DNA from: Luteimonas abyssi
GTDB lineage: Bacteria > Pseudomonadota > Gammaproteobacteria > Xanthomonadales > Xanthomonadaceae
DNA length: 64,000 nt
Assembly (NCBI RefSeq): GCF_001482195.1
Contig: NZ_KQ759763.1
Coordinates: 1,213,321-1,277,320 of the forward strand
Reading direction: 5' to 3'
The translations under genes and the position numbers were made by a program. Positions 20,540-30,639 of the stretch are shown here, one piece after another. The notes beneath the pieces were generated by a model. It saw nothing but the letters and a program-made list of their open reading frames with translations, searched no databases and was not told the DNA's origin. The stretch's first letter is position 1, and the number at the start of each line of letters is the position of its first letter.

Positions 20540-20557
20540 AACCTCGCGCACGAGGTT
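20540..20557. promoter_or_regulatory. Short perfect inverted repeat upstream of the pilin operon
   Basis: AACCTCG, a four-base spacer and CGAGGTT form a perfect 7-bp inverted repeat about 80 bases upstream of the pilin start. It is in the divergent space between the fimbrial operon and map. It could be an operator or a hairpin in the leader. No known regulator was matched. Confidence 0.3.
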
Positions 20558-20744
20558 TGCACGAGCGCTGCATGCGCGGCGTGATGGCTGCGTGTCGGCG
20601 CGCAGCGCCGCAGTCGCTCCGGGAGTGCTCCGTCGGCGATCCGCTCCGCCCCCGCTTGGTCCCGCGCCCCGGGCCGCGAGACGTCCTGCGCGCTGCCGCG
20701 GCTGGATCCGGGCACGGAACGACGCGATCGGAGATAATGTGCGG

Positions 20745-21524
20745 ATGGCGATTTCCCTGAAGACCCCCGAACAGATCGAGAAGATGCGCGAGGCTGGCCG
20801 CCTGGCGGCCGAGGTGCTGCAGATCGTCGCGCCGCACGTGAAGCCTGGCGTGACCACCGACGAACTGGACCGCATCTGCCACGAACACATCGTGCAGGTG
20901 CAGGGCGCGGTGCCGGCCAACGTCGGCTACCGCGGCTACCCGAAGACGACCTGCATCTCCGCCAACAATGTGATCTGCCACGGTATCCCGGGCGACAAGG
21001 TCCTCAAGGACGGCGACATCATCAATATCGACGTCACCGTCATCAAGGACGGCTGGCACGGCGACACCAGCCGGATGTACTTCGTCGGCACGCCGTCGGT
21101 GATGGCGCGGCGCCTGGTCGAGGTGACCCGGCAGGCGTTGTTCGAGGGCATTCGCGCAGTGCGTCCGGGCGCGACCCTGGGCGACATCGGTCATGCCATC
21201 CAGACCTTCGCCGAGGCCGAACGCTTCAGCGTGGTGCGCGAGTACTGCGGCCACGGCATCGGCACCGTCTATCACGACGAGCCGCAGGTGCTGCACTACG
21301 GCCGCCCCGGCGCCGGGCTGGTGCTGGAGGCCGGCATGACCTTCACCATCGAGCCGATGATCAACGAAGGTACCCGTTTCACCCGTGTGCTGCCCGATGG
21401 CTGGACCGTCGTGACCAAGGACCGCAAGCTTTCGGCCCAGTGGGAGCACACGATCGCGGTGACGCGCGACGGTGCGGACGTGCTGACCCGCATTCCCGGG
21501 GACGACAACGAGTCGTTCCTCTAG
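20745..21524 (+). CDS. map: Methionine aminopeptidase type I
   Basis: Map removes the initiator methionine from new proteins. The 259-residue product starts MAISLKTPEQIEKMREAGRLA and contains the metal-binding residues of the pita-bread fold: the two Asp in IDVTVIKDGWHGDTSRMYF, His in CGHGIG, Glu in FTIEPM and Glu in WEHTIAV. A GATAAT -10-like element at 20733-20738 puts the predicted start of transcription at or next to the ATG, so the mRNA may be leaderless. It is followed by glnD after nine bases. Confidence 0.97.
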   Translation: MAISLKTPEQIEKMREAGRLAAEVLQIVAPHVKPGVTTDELDRICHEHIVQVQGAVPANVGYRGYPKTTCISANNVICHGIPGDKVLKDGDIINIDVTVIKDGWHGDTSRMYFVGTPSVMARRLVEVTRQALFEGIRAVRPGATLGDIGHAIQTFAEAERFSVVREYCGHGIGTVYHDEPQVLHYGRPGAGLVLEAGMTFTIEPMINEGTRFTRVLPDGWTVVTKDRKLSAQWEHTIAVTRDGADVLTRIPGDDNESFL

Positions 21525-21533
21525 GGGCGGGGC

Positions 21534-24173
21534 GTGGCCTCGCCGCTACCGCCGCAGACGCCGCCCGGCGATCAGGCGAACGATCCATCCAGCGATCAGG
21601 CCGGCGATCAGGCTTGGGCCGCCGAGGCCCGTGCGGCGCTCGCCGACCACGATGCCCGGCTCGCCGCCCGCTTCGACGCCGGCGAAGCCATCGACCGGTT
21701 GCTGGCCGCGCGCGCGAATGCGGTGGACGGCTGGGTCCGCCAGGCCTGGGCGCGCTGCATTCCCGCCGAGGCGCCGCTGGCGCTGTTCGCGGTCGGCGGT
21801 TACGGGCGCGGCGAACTGTTCCCGCATTCCGACATCGATCTGCTCGCACTGGCGGAAGAGGGCGAGCAGGCGGCACATGCCGAAGTGCTCGGCCGTTTGT
21901 TCGCGTTGCTCTGGGACGCCGGCCTGCCGGTCGGGCACGCGGTGCGCAGCCCGGACGAGTGCACCCGCGAGGCGGCCGCTGACCTGACCGTGCTCACCAA
22001 CCTGCAGGATGCGCGGCCGTTGCTGGCGAACTTCCGCGAGGTGCAGACGCTCAACGCCGCCATCGCACCGGAGCGGACCTGGGACGCGGCCCGTTATTTC
22101 GAGGGGAAGCGCGAGGAGCAGCGGCGGCGGCATGCGCGCTATGGCGACACCTCGGACAATCTCGAGCCGAACCTGAAGGACGGCCCCGGTGGACTGCGCG
22201 ACCTCCACACGCTGCGCTGGATGGCGCGCGCGGTGTTCGGCGCGCACGGCTTCGACCAGTTGATCGCATTGGGGCAGCTGGGCGTGGACGAGCAGGCCAC
22301 GCTGGAACGCGAGCGGCAGGGACTGTCGCGCCTGCGCTTCGGCCTGCACCTGGTCGCCGGCAAGGCCGAGGAGCGGTTGCGCTTCGACCATCAGAAGGCG
22401 CTGGCCGCCCGGCTGAATCATGTGGACGAGGCCGACAACGCCCTGGTCGAGCAGATGATGCAGGGGTTCTACCGCAGCGCGTCGGTGGTGCTGCGGATCA
22501 ACGACCGCCTGCTGCAGCGCTTCGAGGAACAGATCGAGGGTGAGGGCGAATTGGCCGTGATCGACGCCGAATTCGCCACCCGCCGCGGCTACCTGGCCGC
22601 GCGCGACGAGGTTTGGCCCGGCGGCGACATCGGCCGGGTGTTCGATCTGTTCGCGATCTGGGCCGAGCATCCGCAGGTGCGCGGCCTGCATTCGCAGAGC
22701 GCCCGTGCGCTGGCCGAGTCGCTGCATGCCCTGCCGAGCTGGCGCGATGCCCCGGACACGCTGCGTGAGCAGTTCCTGGAATTGCTGCGGGGACCGGTGC
22801 CGGTACGTACGCTCGAACGTCTCGCGCGCATGGGCGTGCTGGGTGTTTGGATCCCGGAGTTCGCGCGGGTTTCCGGGCGGATGCAGTTCGACCTGTTCCA
22901 CGTCTACACGGTGGATCAGCACACGCTCGCGGTGCTGCGCAACATCGCCAGTTTCGCCGACGAGTCGCCGGATCCGCGTTTTTCCGCCGCCCACGAGGTC
23001 TGGCCGCTGTTGCGCAAGCCCGAGCTGTTGCTGCTCGCTGGCCTGTTCCACGACATCGCCAAGGGGCGCGGCGGCGACCACTCCGAGCTGGGGGCCGTGG
23101 ATGCGCGCGAGTTCTGCGAGGGCCATGGGCTGCCCGAGGCCGATGTCGCCCTGGTCGAATGGCTGGTGCGCCGGCACCTGCTGATGTCGACAGTGGCGCA
23201 GAAGAACGATATTTCGGATCCGGCCGTGATCCACCGCTTCGCGCGGGAAGTCGCCGACCGCGAGCGCCTGGATTATCTGTATCTGCTGACCTGTGCCGAC
23301 ATCGCCGGAACGTCCCCACGGTTGTGGAACGCGTGGAAGGACCGTCTGCTGACCGATCTGCGCATCGCCACCCGGCTCGCGCTGCGGCGCGGACTGGAAC
23401 ATCCCGTCGCCGCCGGGCAGCGTATCGACGAGACCCGCGACCGCGTGCGCGGACTGCTGTCGGCCTACGGCGTGGAGCAGGCGGAGGCCGATGGGTTGTT
23501 CGCACGCATGCCGGTCGATGCGTTTCTGCGTGGGCACCCCGACCAGGTGGCCTGGCAGGCGCTGGCGTTGCGCGACACCGCGCCCGGCGGGACGGCGGTC
23601 CGCCTGCGGCGTCTGGCGGCCGGTGCACACGCGCTCGAGGTATTCGTGCACTCGCCGGATCGCGACGGTCTGTTCACCGCCATCGCGATCACCCTCGACC
23701 GCAGCGGGCTGGCCATCCAGCAGGCACGCGCGCTGGACGGCCCCGACGGCACCATCTTCGATCTGTTCCAGGTGCTGCCTTCCGATCCGCGGCACGTGCC
23801 CGATCTGGGTGCGATCGAGCGGAAGCTGATCAATGTGCTGGCGGGCTCGCTCGACGTGAAGCCCGCCCGGCGCACGCAACCGCGGCATTTGCGCCACTTT
23901 CGCATCGTCCCCAGCATCGCCTTCGACGACAGTGCCGATGGTCGGCAGACGATCTTCAGCCTGGTCGGTACCGATCGCCCCGGCCTGCTCGCGGATGTCG
24001 CGCATGCGTTGCGCCGCCAGCACCTGCGTGTCCACGATGCCCGTATCGCCACCTTCGGCGAGCGCGTCGAGGACGTGTTTCGGCTCAGCGACCGCGACAA
24101 CCGTGCGCTCGACGACGCCGCCCGCGAGGCCTTGCGGGCCGCGCTGCTGGCGACGCTCGACCCGACCCCTTGA
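21534..24173 (+). CDS. glnD: Bifunctional uridylyltransferase/uridylyl-removing enzyme GlnD
   Basis: GlnD senses glutamine and adds or removes UMP on PII proteins, controlling nitrogen assimilation. The 879-residue product has the nucleotidyltransferase motif [17 protein letters not shown] near residue 90, the HD hydrolase motif ([21 protein letters not shown]) near 510, and two C-terminal ACT domains (from about 700), the second beginning [22 protein letters not shown]. The start is a GTG with AGGGGCGGGG just upstream, right after map. The order map-glnD-dapD is common in Xanthomonadaceae. Confidence 0.97.
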   Translation: MASPLPPQTPPGDQANDPSSDQAGDQAWAAEARAALADHDARLAARFDAGEAIDRLLAARANAVDGWVRQAWARCIPAEAPLALFAVGGYGRGELFPHSDIDLLALAEEGEQAAHAEVLGRLFALLWDAGLPVGHAVRSPDECTREAAADLTVLTNLQDARPLLANFREVQTLNAAIAPERTWDAARYFEGKREEQRRRHARYGDTSDNLEPNLKDGPGGLRDLHTLRWMARAVFGAHGFDQLIALGQLGVDEQATLERERQGLSRLRFGLHLVAGKAEERLRFDHQKALAARLNHVDEADNALVEQMMQGFYRSASVVLRINDRLLQRFEEQIEGEGELAVIDAEFATRRGYLAARDEVWPGGDIGRVFDLFAIWAEHPQVRGLHSQSARALAESLHALPSWRDAPDTLREQFLELLRGPVPVRTLERLARMGVLGVWIPEFARVSGRMQFDLFHVYTVDQHTLAVLRNIASFADESPDPRFSAAHEVWPLLRKPELLLLAGLFHDIAKGRGGDHSELGAVDAREFCEGHGLPEADVALVEWLVRRHLLMSTVAQKNDISDPAVIHRFAREVADRERLDYLYLLTCADIAGTSPRLWNAWKDRLLTDLRIATRLALRRGLEHPVAAGQRIDETRDRVRGLLSAYGVEQAEADGLFARMPVDAFLRGHPDQVAWQALALRDTAPGGTAVRLRRLAAGAHALEVFVHSPDRDGLFTAIAITLDRSGLAIQQARALDGPDGTIFDLFQVLPSDPRHVPDLGAIERKLINVLAGSLDVKPARRTQPRHLRHFRIVPSIAFDDSADGRQTIFSLVGTDRPGLLADVAHALRRQHLRVHDARIATFGERVEDVFRLSDRDNRALDDAAREALRAALLATLDPTP

Positions 24174-24210
24174 CCCTCTCGCCCCACGTACCACTGAACG
24201 GAACGACTCC

Positions 24211-25077
24211 ATGACATTGCCCAGCTTCAACGCCGATCCCGCGACCGTCGCCCTGTTGCACACCACGCTCGACAGCGCTTTCGAGCGCCGTGCCGCGTTG
24301 ACGCCCGAAGAGGTCGAAGGTGCCGTGCGTCCCGCCGTCGAGCAGGCGATGATCGGTCTGGAGACCGGTGCATTGCGCGTCGCCGAGCCGGACGGGCAGG
24401 GCGGCTGGACCGTCAACGAATGGCTGAAGAAGGCCGTGCTGCTGTACTTCCGCATCAACGAGATGGCGGTGATGGACGCCGAGCCGGCGCCGTACTGGGA
24501 CAAGGTCGAAGCGCGCTTCGCCGATTTCGACGAAGCCATGTTCCGGGAGACCGGCGTACGCGTCGTGCCGGGTGCGTTCGTGCGCCGCGGGACCTACCTC
24601 GGTCGCGATGTCGTGCTGATGCCGAGCTTCGTCAACATCGGCGCGCATGTCGGCACCGGCACCATGGTCGATACCTGGGCCACGGTGGGTTCGTGCGCGC
24701 AGATCGGCCAGCACTGCCACATTTCCGGCGGCGCCGGCATCGGTGGCGTGCTGGAGCCGCTGCAGGCGTCGCCGACGATCATCGAGGACCACGTCTTCAT
24801 CGGCGCGCGCTCGGAAGTCGTCGAAGGCGTCGTGGTCGGCCACCACAGCGTGATCGGCATGGGGGTGTTCCTCGGCCAGTCCACGCGCATCTACAACCGC
24901 GCCACCGGCGAGGTGAGCTACGGCTACGTGCCGCCGGGCAGCGTGGTGGTCGCCGGCTCGCTGCCGTCAGCCCACGGCAGCCATTCGCTGTACTGCGCGG
25001 TGATCGTCAAGCAGGTCGACGAGCGCACCCGCGCCAAGACCAGCGTCAACGACCTGCTCCGCGGCCTGGCCGGCTGA
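24211..25077 (+). CDS. dapD: 2,3,4,5-tetrahydropyridine-2,6-dicarboxylate N-succinyltransferase
   Basis: DapD succinylates tetrahydrodipicolinate in the succinylase branch of lysine and diaminopimelate synthesis. The 288-residue product has an N-terminal helical domain, then a left-handed beta helix with hexapeptide repeats. These include the signature [17 protein letters not shown] and [17 protein letters not shown]. It lies in the same operon-like run as dapE, which removes the succinyl group two steps later. Confidence 0.98.
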   Translation: MTLPSFNADPATVALLHTTLDSAFERRAALTPEEVEGAVRPAVEQAMIGLETGALRVAEPDGQGGWTVNEWLKKAVLLYFRINEMAVMDAEPAPYWDKVEARFADFDEAMFRETGVRVVPGAFVRRGTYLGRDVVLMPSFVNIGAHVGTGTMVDTWATVGSCAQIGQHCHISGGAGIGGVLEPLQASPTIIEDHVFIGARSEVVEGVVVGHHSVIGMGVFLGQSTRIYNRATGEVSYGYVPPGSVVVAGSLPSAHGSHSLYCAVIVKQVDERTRAKTSVNDLLRGLAG

Positions 25078-25082
25078 TCGCC

Positions 25083-25439
25083 ATGACCACCCTGTATGGA
25101 CTGAAGAACTGCGACACCTGCAAGAAAGCCCGCAAATGGCTGGATCGCTTCGGCGTGGCGCACACCTTCGTCGACTACCGCGACGAGAAGCCGGCGCCCG
25201 AAACGCTGGTCGCCTGGGCCGACGCGCTCGGCGGCTTCGAGGCGATGGTCAACAAGTCGTCCACCACGTGGCGCCAGTTGCCCGACAATCGCAAGGCCGC
25301 CGCCAGCGATGCCGAATGGAAGCTGCTGTTGCGCGAGCATCCGCAGCTGATCCGGCGCCCGGTGGTGGTCACCGACGACGGCGTGATCACGCAGGGCTTC
25401 AGCGACAACGGATTCAAGAAGCGCTTCGGCGTCGAGTGA
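25083..25439 (+). CDS. ArsC/Spx-family reductase-like protein (YffB type)
   Basis: The 118-residue thioredoxin-fold protein starts [20 protein letters not shown], with a CxxC pair at Cys10 and Cys13, then [10 protein letters not shown] and [16 protein letters not shown], matching the ArsC/Spx/YffB family. True ArsC uses a single Cys plus arginines, whereas YffB proteins commonly sit between dapD and dapE and have no proven arsenate activity. It begins five bases after dapD, so it is co-transcribed. Its role is unknown, possibly glutathione-linked. Confidence 0.88.
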   Translation: MTTLYGLKNCDTCKKARKWLDRFGVAHTFVDYRDEKPAPETLVAWADALGGFEAMVNKSSTTWRQLPDNRKAAASDAEWKLLLREHPQLIRRPVVVTDDGVITQGFSDNGFKKRFGVE

Positions 25440-25545
25440 GCCGTCGGTGCGCCGCGGCGGCACGTCGCCGTCGAGCGCGTGCCGCCGCCGCCCGGTCCGC
25501 TCTCCTGTCCGCCACCTCCGCACCCACCGCCCGAGCCAGAAGCGC

Positions 25546-26688
25546 ATGTCCGACGTCCTCGAACTCACCCGCGACCTGATCGCCCGTGCGTCGGTCACGC
25601 CCGACGACGCCGGTTGCCAGGCGCTGATCGCCGGGCGGCTCGCCGGTGCCGGTTTCGCCTGCGACCCGTTGCGCTTCGGTGCCGTCGACAACCTCTGGGC
25701 CACGCACGGGCGGGGCGACGGTCCGGTGCTGGTATTGCTCGGTCATACCGACGTGGTGCCGCCCGGCCCGCGCGAGGCCTGGCGAAGCGATCCCTTCGAA
25801 CCCGAAATCCGCGACGGCGTGCTGTACGGTCGCGGCGCGGCGGACATGAAGAGCGGGGTGGCGGCGTTCGTGGTCGCCGCCGAGCGTTTCGCCGCCGCGC
25901 ATCCGGATCACGTCGGCACGCTGGCCTTGCTGCTGACCTCCGACGAGGAGGGCGATGCCATCGACGGTGTGCGTCGGGTGGCCGATCATTTCCGGCAGCG
26001 CGGTCAGCGCATCGACTGGTGCATCACCGGCGAACCGTCCTCGAAGACGGTGCTCGGCGATCTGCTGCGGGTCGGCCGCCGCGGGTCGCTGTCGGCTGCG
26101 CTCACCGTGCGTGGCGTCCAGGGTCACGTCGCGTACCCGCACCTGGCCCGCAACCCGATCCACCTGGCGCTGCCGGCCTTGGCCGAGTTGCAGGCGCGGG
26201 TCTGGGACGACGGTTACGAATCGTTCCCGCCGACCAGCCTGCAGATCAGCAACTTCCACGCCGGTACCGGCGCGAACAACGTCGTGCCCGGTACGCTCGA
26301 GGTGCAGTTCAACCTGCGCTACAACCCGCATTGGACCGCCGATCGGCTGGAGGCGGACATCGCGGCGCTGTTCGCGCGCCACGGCCTCGATCACGACCTG
26401 CGCTGGCATCGCAGCGGCGAGCCCTTCTACACCCCGGAGGGTCCGCTGCGTGCCGCCGCCCGCGAGGTTCTGGCTGCGTTCGCGGGCGCGCCGCCCGAGG
26501 AGAGCACCGGCGGCGGCACCTCGGATGCGCGCTTCATCGCACCGCTGGGTGCCCAGTGCATCGAAGTCGGCCCGGTCAACGCCAGCATCCACCAGGTGGA
26601 CGAGCACGTGCGCGTCGCCGACCTCGAGGCGCTGCCGGACCTGTATCTGGCGATGATCGAGCGGCTGCTGCCGGATACCGGCACCTGA
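25546..26688 (+). CDS. dapE: Succinyl-diaminopimelate desuccinylase
   Basis: DapE hydrolyses N-succinyl-diaminopimelate, feeding lysine and peptidoglycan. The 380-residue M20 di-zinc peptidase has [12 protein letters not shown] (zinc His and Asp), [15 protein letters not shown] (bridging Asp), the catalytic Glu pair in [11 protein letters not shown], the [20 protein letters not shown] lid/dimer segment and a C-terminal zinc histidine in [10 protein letters not shown]. The start is the ATG at 25546, after about 105 bases of low-information sequence following the ArsC-like gene. Confidence 0.97.
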   Translation: MSDVLELTRDLIARASVTPDDAGCQALIAGRLAGAGFACDPLRFGAVDNLWATHGRGDGPVLVLLGHTDVVPPGPREAWRSDPFEPEIRDGVLYGRGAADMKSGVAAFVVAAERFAAAHPDHVGTLALLLTSDEEGDAIDGVRRVADHFRQRGQRIDWCITGEPSSKTVLGDLLRVGRRGSLSAALTVRGVQGHVAYPHLARNPIHLALPALAELQARVWDDGYESFPPTSLQISNFHAGTGANNVVPGTLEVQFNLRYNPHWTADRLEADIAALFARHGLDHDLRWHRSGEPFYTPEGPLRAAAREVLAAFAGAPPEESTGGGTSDARFIAPLGAQCIEVGPVNASIHQVDEHVRVADLEALPDLYLAMIERLLPDTGT

Positions 26689-26735
26689 GCCGGTCGATCG
26701 TGTGCATCGCCGACCTCCGGTTGCACATGAAACAG

Positions 26736-26765
26736 TTGCGCTGCGGCCTCGGGGCGGAGTAGCTT
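26736..26765 (+). promoter_or_regulatory. Possible promoter of the asnB leader transcript
   Basis: TTGCGC (26736-26741), an 18-base spacer and TAGCTT (26760-26765) form a moderate sigma-70 promoter. Transcription would start at about 26772, the ATG of the leader peptide, making it leaderless or nearly so. A second -35-like TTGCAC lies at 26721. Neither was tested. Confidence 0.35.
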
Positions 26766-26771
26766 CGGCGC

Positions 26772-26870
26772 ATGCACTCCGCCGCCCGTCCCGCGAACAA
26801 CCGCAATCGTCGCAACAATGCGCGCGCGAACAATCGTGCGCGCCCGATGCGGGGAAGCGGACAGGCGTAG
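26772..26870 (+). CDS. Asn-rich leader peptide of asnB
   Basis: A 32-codon open frame lies between dapE and asnB. Seven of its codons are Asn, packed within codons 9-21 as three Asn-Asn pairs and one single Asn. The rest is mostly Arg and Ala. It stops with TAG at 26868. A run of codons for the end product of the next biosynthetic gene is the hallmark of a transcription-attenuation leader. A GGGGCGGAG stretch 12 bases upstream might help start translation if transcription starts further upstream. Confidence 0.75.
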   Translation: MHSAARPANNRNRRNNARANNRARPMRGSGQA

Positions 26871-26926
26871 CGAGACAGCACAACGCCCGGACAGCCAGGA
26901 CCCGCATCGCTCGATGCGGGTTTTTT
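26789..26926 (+). promoter_or_regulatory. Predicted asparagine attenuator of asnB
   Basis: Four segments can form alternative RNA helices. Segment 1 (about 26789-26794, CCCGC) lies just before the first Asn codons. Segment 2 (26845-26853, CGATGCGGG) lies near the end of the leader peptide. Segment 3 (26901-26909, CCCGCATCG) is the perfect complement of segment 2. Segment 4 (26912-26920) repeats segment 2 exactly and closes the terminator. A ribosome stalled at Asn codons would cover segment 1 and leave 2 free to pair with 3, so the terminator would not form and asnB would be transcribed. With enough charged tRNA-Asn, 3 pairs with 4 and transcription stops. Confidence 0.75.
26900..26926 (+). 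terminator. Attenuator terminator hairpin before asnB
   Basis: CCCGCATC and GATGCGGG pair around a short loop, followed at once by six T residues (26921-26926). It lies about 72 bases before the asnB start and 30 bases after the leader stop codon, so it acts on the leader transcript, not on dapE alone. Confidence 0.85.
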
Positions 26927-26998
26927 GTTGCCCGCACGCCGCCACGGATTCCAGCCGCCCGGGATCGACCGCTTCCCATCACAGGCAAGGACCCACCC

Positions 26999-28729
26999 AT
27001 GTGTTCGATCTTCGGCATCTTCGATCTGCAACCCGGCGACGATCTGGTCGCCCTGCGCCGGCAGGCGCTGGAATGTTCGCAACGCCAACGTCACCGTGGC
27101 CCGGACTGGAGCGGTGTGCATGTCGACGCCGGTGCGATCCTGGTCCATGAGCGCCTCGCGATCGTCGATCCGGCCGGCGGTGCGCAGCCTCTGCTGTCGG
27201 AGGACGGCACGCTGGTGCTGGCGGTCAACGGCGAGATCTACAACCATCAGGCGCTGAAGGACGGGCTGGATACGGCGTATGCCTTCCAGACGGCATCGGA
27301 TTGCGAAGTGATCAATGCGCTCTACAGGGAGCATCTCGAACGGGACGCGACGCCCGCGGATTTTCTCGAACGGCTCAACGGCATCTTCGCGTTCGCGCTG
27401 TGGGATCGCGCGTCCGGCCGTGCGCTGATCGCACGCGACCCCATCGGCGTGGTCCCGCTGTACTGGGGTCACGACCGCGAAGGTCGCTTGCGTGTCGCGT
27501 CGGAGATGAAGGCGTTGGTGGACAGCTGCTCCGACGTCGCGCCGTTCCCGCCCGGTCACTGGTACGACAGCGCGACCCGGACGCTGACCCGCTACTACGA
27601 ACGTCCCTGGCGCGAACACACCGCCGTGGAGGGCGTGTCGGTGTCCCCAGGCGAGCTGCGCGAGGCGTTCGAGGCTGCGGTACATCGGCAGCTGATGACC
27701 GACGTGCCTTATGGCGTGTTGCTGTCGGGAGGGCTGGATTCGTCGCTGGTCGCGGCGGTCGCGGCGCGTTATGCCCGTCATCGCATCGAGGATGGCGATC
27801 GCAGCGAGGCCTGGTGGCCGCGCCTGCATTCCTTCGCCATCGGCCTGAAGGGCTCGCCCGATCTCGCCGCCGCGGCCATCGCGGCCGAAGCCCTGGGCAC
27901 GGTGCATCACGGGTTCGAGTACAGCTTCGAGGAAGGCCTCGACGCGTTGCCGGAGGTGATCCGGCACATCGAGACCTACGACGTCACCACCATCCGCGCC
28001 TCGACGCCGATGTTCCTGCTGGCCCGGCGGATCAAGGCGATGGGGGTGAAGATGGTGCTGTCGGGCGAGGGCAGCGACGAGATCTTCGGCGGGTATCTCT
28101 ACTTCCACAAGGCACCCGATGCGTGCGCGTTCCACGAAGAACTGATCCGCAAGCTCGACGCGCTGCACCACTACGATTGCCTGCGTGCGAACAAGTCGAT
28201 GATGGCCTGGGGCGTGGAGCCGCGGGTGCCGTTCCTGGATCGGGCGTTCCTGGACGTGGCGATGCGCATGGATGCCGCGCACAAGATGGTCGGTCGCGGC
28301 GGGGATGGCCGGCGCAGGATCGAGAAGGCAGTGCTGCGCGAAGCGTTCGAGGGCTATCTGCCGGAGGAGATCCTGTGGCGACAGAAGGAACAGTTCAGCG
28401 ATGGCGTCGGCTATGGCTGGATCGACGGCTTGAAGGCATCTGCCGAGGCGCAGGTCAGCGATCGCGAACTTGCCGCAGCCGCGCGGCGCTTCCCGCACAA
28501 CCCCCCGCAAACCAAGGAAGCCTACTGGTATCGGAGCCTGTTCGACCAGCATTTCCCGGGTGCGGCGGCTGCGGCCACGGTGCCCGGCGGCAAGTCGATC
28601 GCGTGTTCGTCGCCGGCGGCGATCGCCTGGGATGCGACGTTCGCGCAGGCGGCCGATCCATCCGGGCGCGCGGTGGCCGGCGTGCACAATGCGGCCACCG
28701 CGCCGCCGCCGGCACCCGCGGCGGCCTGA
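26999..28729 (+). CDS. asnB: Asparagine synthase B (glutamine-hydrolysing)
   Basis: AsnB makes asparagine from aspartate, ATP and glutamine-derived ammonia. The 576-residue product begins [10 protein letters not shown] with Cys2 as the glutaminase nucleophile. The N-terminal Ntn domain has RGPDWSG and AVNGEIYNH. The synthetase domain has the ATP pyrophosphatase loop [13 protein letters not shown] (about residue 240) and [21 protein letters not shown]. The C-terminus keeps the [18 protein letters not shown] segment of E. coli AsnB, with an extra Ala/Pro tail. It is preceded by the Asn leader/attenuator, which is the likely control. Confidence 0.97.
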   Translation: MCSIFGIFDLQPGDDLVALRRQALECSQRQRHRGPDWSGVHVDAGAILVHERLAIVDPAGGAQPLLSEDGTLVLAVNGEIYNHQALKDGLDTAYAFQTASDCEVINALYREHLERDATPADFLERLNGIFAFALWDRASGRALIARDPIGVVPLYWGHDREGRLRVASEMKALVDSCSDVAPFPPGHWYDSATRTLTRYYERPWREHTAVEGVSVSPGELREAFEAAVHRQLMTDVPYGVLLSGGLDSSLVAAVAARYARHRIEDGDRSEAWWPRLHSFAIGLKGSPDLAAAAIAAEALGTVHHGFEYSFEEGLDALPEVIRHIETYDVTTIRASTPMFLLARRIKAMGVKMVLSGEGSDEIFGGYLYFHKAPDACAFHEELIRKLDALHHYDCLRANKSMMAWGVEPRVPFLDRAFLDVAMRMDAAHKMVGRGGDGRRRIEKAVLREAFEGYLPEEILWRQKEQFSDGVGYGWIDGLKASAEAQVSDRELAAAARRFPHNPPQTKEAYWYRSLFDQHFPGAAAAATVPGGKSIACSSPAAIAWDATFAQAADPSGRAVAGVHNAATAPPPAPAAA

Positions 28730-28818
28730 GCGCGGCGGTCACCATCGACCCGCGTACGGGCGCTCCCGTGCCGCGGGGCAGTAAACTGGCCGCCGGTTTT
28801 TCAGACGACGAGCGCACA

Positions 28819-30024
28819 GTGATCATCCAGCCCAAGGTCCGCGGTTTCATCTGCACCACCACCCATCCCACCGGGTGCGCGCTCAACGTGCGCGACCAGA
28901 TCGCCGCGACGAAGGCGCAGGGCGTGCGCAGCGACGGACCCAAGAAGGTGCTGGTGATCGGCGCATCGAGCGGCTACGGACTGGCGGCGCGGATCAGCGC
29001 CGCGTTCGGCTTCGGCGCCGACACCCTGGGCGTGTTCTTCGAGAAGCCCGGCACCGAGAAGAAGGCGGGTACCGCGGGCTGGTACAACGCTGCCGCGTTC
29101 GACCGCGAGGCCAAGGCGGCCCGCCTATACAGCAAGTCGATCAACGGCGACGCGTTTTCCGACGCGGCGCGAGACAAGGTCATCCAGCTGATCCGCGACG
29201 AGATGGGCGGGCAGGTCGATCTGGTGGTTTATTCGCTGGCCTCGCCGGTGCGCAAGATGCCTGAAACCGGCGAGGTGAAGCGGTCGGCGCTCAAGACCAT
29301 CGGCGCGCCGTACACCTCCAGCGCGATCGACACCAACAAGGACCAGGTGATCGAGGCCACGGTGGAGCCTGCGACCGAGCAGGAGATCGAGGACACCGTG
29401 GCGGTGATGGGTGGCCAGGACTGGCAGCTGTGGATCGATGCGCTCGACACCGCCGGTGTCCTCGCCGAGGGCGCGAAGACGGTGGCCTTCAGCTACATCG
29501 GCACCGAGATCACCTGGCCGATCTACTGGCACGGCGCACTGGGGCGCGCCAAGGTCGACCTCGACGCCACCGCGCGACGGCTGGACGCCAAGCTGGGCGC
29601 CAGGGGCGGCGGGGCTCATGTGGCGGTGCTGAAGTCGGTGGTCACCCAGGCCAGCGCGGCGATCCCGGTGCTGCCGCTGTACATCGCCATCGTGTTCAAG
29701 GTGATGAAGGCGCAGGGCCTCCACGAAGGCACCATCGAACAACTCGACCGGCTGCTCCGCGAACGCATGTACCGTGCAGACGGCCAGCCGGGCGCGCTCG
29801 ACGACGAGCGTCGCTACCGGCTGGACGACTGGGAATTGCGCGACGACGTGCAGGCTGAATGCAAGGCGATCTGGCCACAGGTGAGCACGCAGAACCTGTT
29901 CGAACTGACCGACTACGCCAGCTACAAGCACGAGTTCCTGAAACTGTTCGGCTTCGAGCGCGACGATGTCGATTACACCGCCGAGGTGGATCCGGTGGCG
30001 GCCTTCGACGTCGTCGAGCCCTGA
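28819..30024 (+). CDS. fabV: Enoyl-ACP reductase FabV
   Basis: FabV is the triclosan-tolerant enoyl-ACP/CoA reductase that finishes each fatty acid elongation cycle in Xanthomonas, Vibrio and others. The 401-residue product starts from a GTG with [40 protein letters not shown] is the NADH-binding loop. [10 protein letters not shown] supplies the Tyr-x8-Lys active site that distinguishes FabV from Fab[11 protein letters not shown] is a conserved C-terminal block. It stands alone, about 90 bases after asnB. Confidence 0.97.
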   Translation: MIIQPKVRGFICTTTHPTGCALNVRDQIAATKAQGVRSDGPKKVLVIGASSGYGLAARISAAFGFGADTLGVFFEKPGTEKKAGTAGWYNAAAFDREAKAARLYSKSINGDAFSDAARDKVIQLIRDEMGGQVDLVVYSLASPVRKMPETGEVKRSALKTIGAPYTSSAIDTNKDQVIEATVEPATEQEIEDTVAVMGGQDWQLWIDALDTAGVLAEGAKTVAFSYIGTEITWPIYWHGALGRAKVDLDATARRLDAKLGARGGGAHVAVLKSVVTQASAAIPVLPLYIAIVFKVMKAQGLHEGTIEQLDRLLRERMYRADGQPGALDDERRYRLDDWELRDDVQAECKAIWPQVSTQNLFELTDYASYKHEFLKLFGFERDDVDYTAEVDPVAAFDVVEP

Positions 30025-30031
30025 TCCCGCC

Positions 30032-30520
30032 ATGTACTGCCGGACCGCCGCGGCAGGGCTGGCGATGGTCGGGATGGCAGGGTGCGCCTCGCCGGTCCCG
30101 GCGTCGCAGGCACTGCCGGCGCTGATCCTCGCCATGCAAGGCGATCCGGCGGCCGTGCTGGCGCGACTGTCGCCGGAGTTCGAACTGGTCGAGCACTTCG
30201 ACCGGCACGACGCGACGCCGGTCTCGCGCACGCTGACCTGCGATCTCGCAACCGTGGCGGCGGCCGGTTGGCACGTGGTCCCCGACGCGCAGGTGCTGTC
30301 CGAGACGGGGACACAGTACGCGCCACCGCAGCGGCGGCCCGATGGGTCGTGGTCGGTGGCACTGGCGACCGGGAGCGGCGAGGAGATGGCCCGTTATGGT
30401 TTCGTGGCCGGGTCGCGCGGGTGGCAACTGGCGCGAATCGACGTTTTTTCCGTGCTGGAGACAGGCGACCCGGTCCCGCCCTCGCCATGCCCCCGGTCCG
30501 GAAGCAGAGAGCCAGGCTGA
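30032..30520 (+). CDS. Putative small lipoprotein of unknown function
   Basis: The 162-residue product begins with a hydrophobic stretch ending in MAGC, a lipobox for lipidation at about Cys18. The rest is a soluble domain with FELVEHFDRHDATPVSRTLTC and a central RPDGSWSVALATG, ending in a Pro/Ser tail. No family was recognised. It starts seven bases after fabV and may be co-transcribed. Confidence 0.6.
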   Translation: MYCRTAAAGLAMVGMAGCASPVPASQALPALILAMQGDPAAVLARLSPEFELVEHFDRHDATPVSRTLTCDLATVAAAGWHVVPDAQVLSETGTQYAPPQRRPDGSWSVALATGSGEEMARYGFVAGSRGWQLARIDVFSVLETGDPVPPSPCPRSGSREPG

Positions 30521-30560
30521 TTGATCGCGGCTCATCGTTCCGAATATACATATCCGGAAC
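30521..30560 (+). promoter_or_regulatory. Promoter with overlapping palindromic operator of the nitroreductase gene
   Basis: TTGATC (30521-30526), an 18-base spacer and TATACA (30545-30550) form a good promoter in a locally AT-rich stretch. A 24-bp palindrome (30537-30560) with perfect GTTCCG/CGGAAC ends, 10 of 12 positions symmetric, covers the -10 box. This is where a MarR- or TetR-type repressor would block transcription. The regulator is not in this window. Confidence 0.5.
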
Positions 30561-30639
30561 AATTCATTTCGGATGTCGTTCTATTTTTGCAATTCAACCG
30601 GGCTAACCTGCCAGCATCCTTTCCTTCGAGCCCGACGCC

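Noticed and set aside
21546-24539. Long minus-strand open frame (about 997 codons) opposite glnD
   Set aside because: glnD on the plus strand has full family motifs over its whole length. The antisense frame has low-complexity Arg/Gln/His-rich composition without domains, as expected from GC-rich codon use.
26822-26843. GCGCGC hairpin over the last Asn codons as the anti-antiterminator
   Set aside because: It ends before segment 26845-26853 and does not pair with it. The CCCGC at 26790-26794 is the better partner, although this hairpin may slow the ribosome.
30521-30534. TTGATCGCGGCTCA as an FNR site before the nitroreductase gene
   Set aside because: Only the left half matches. The right half is not ATCAA, and the segment fits a -35 box better.
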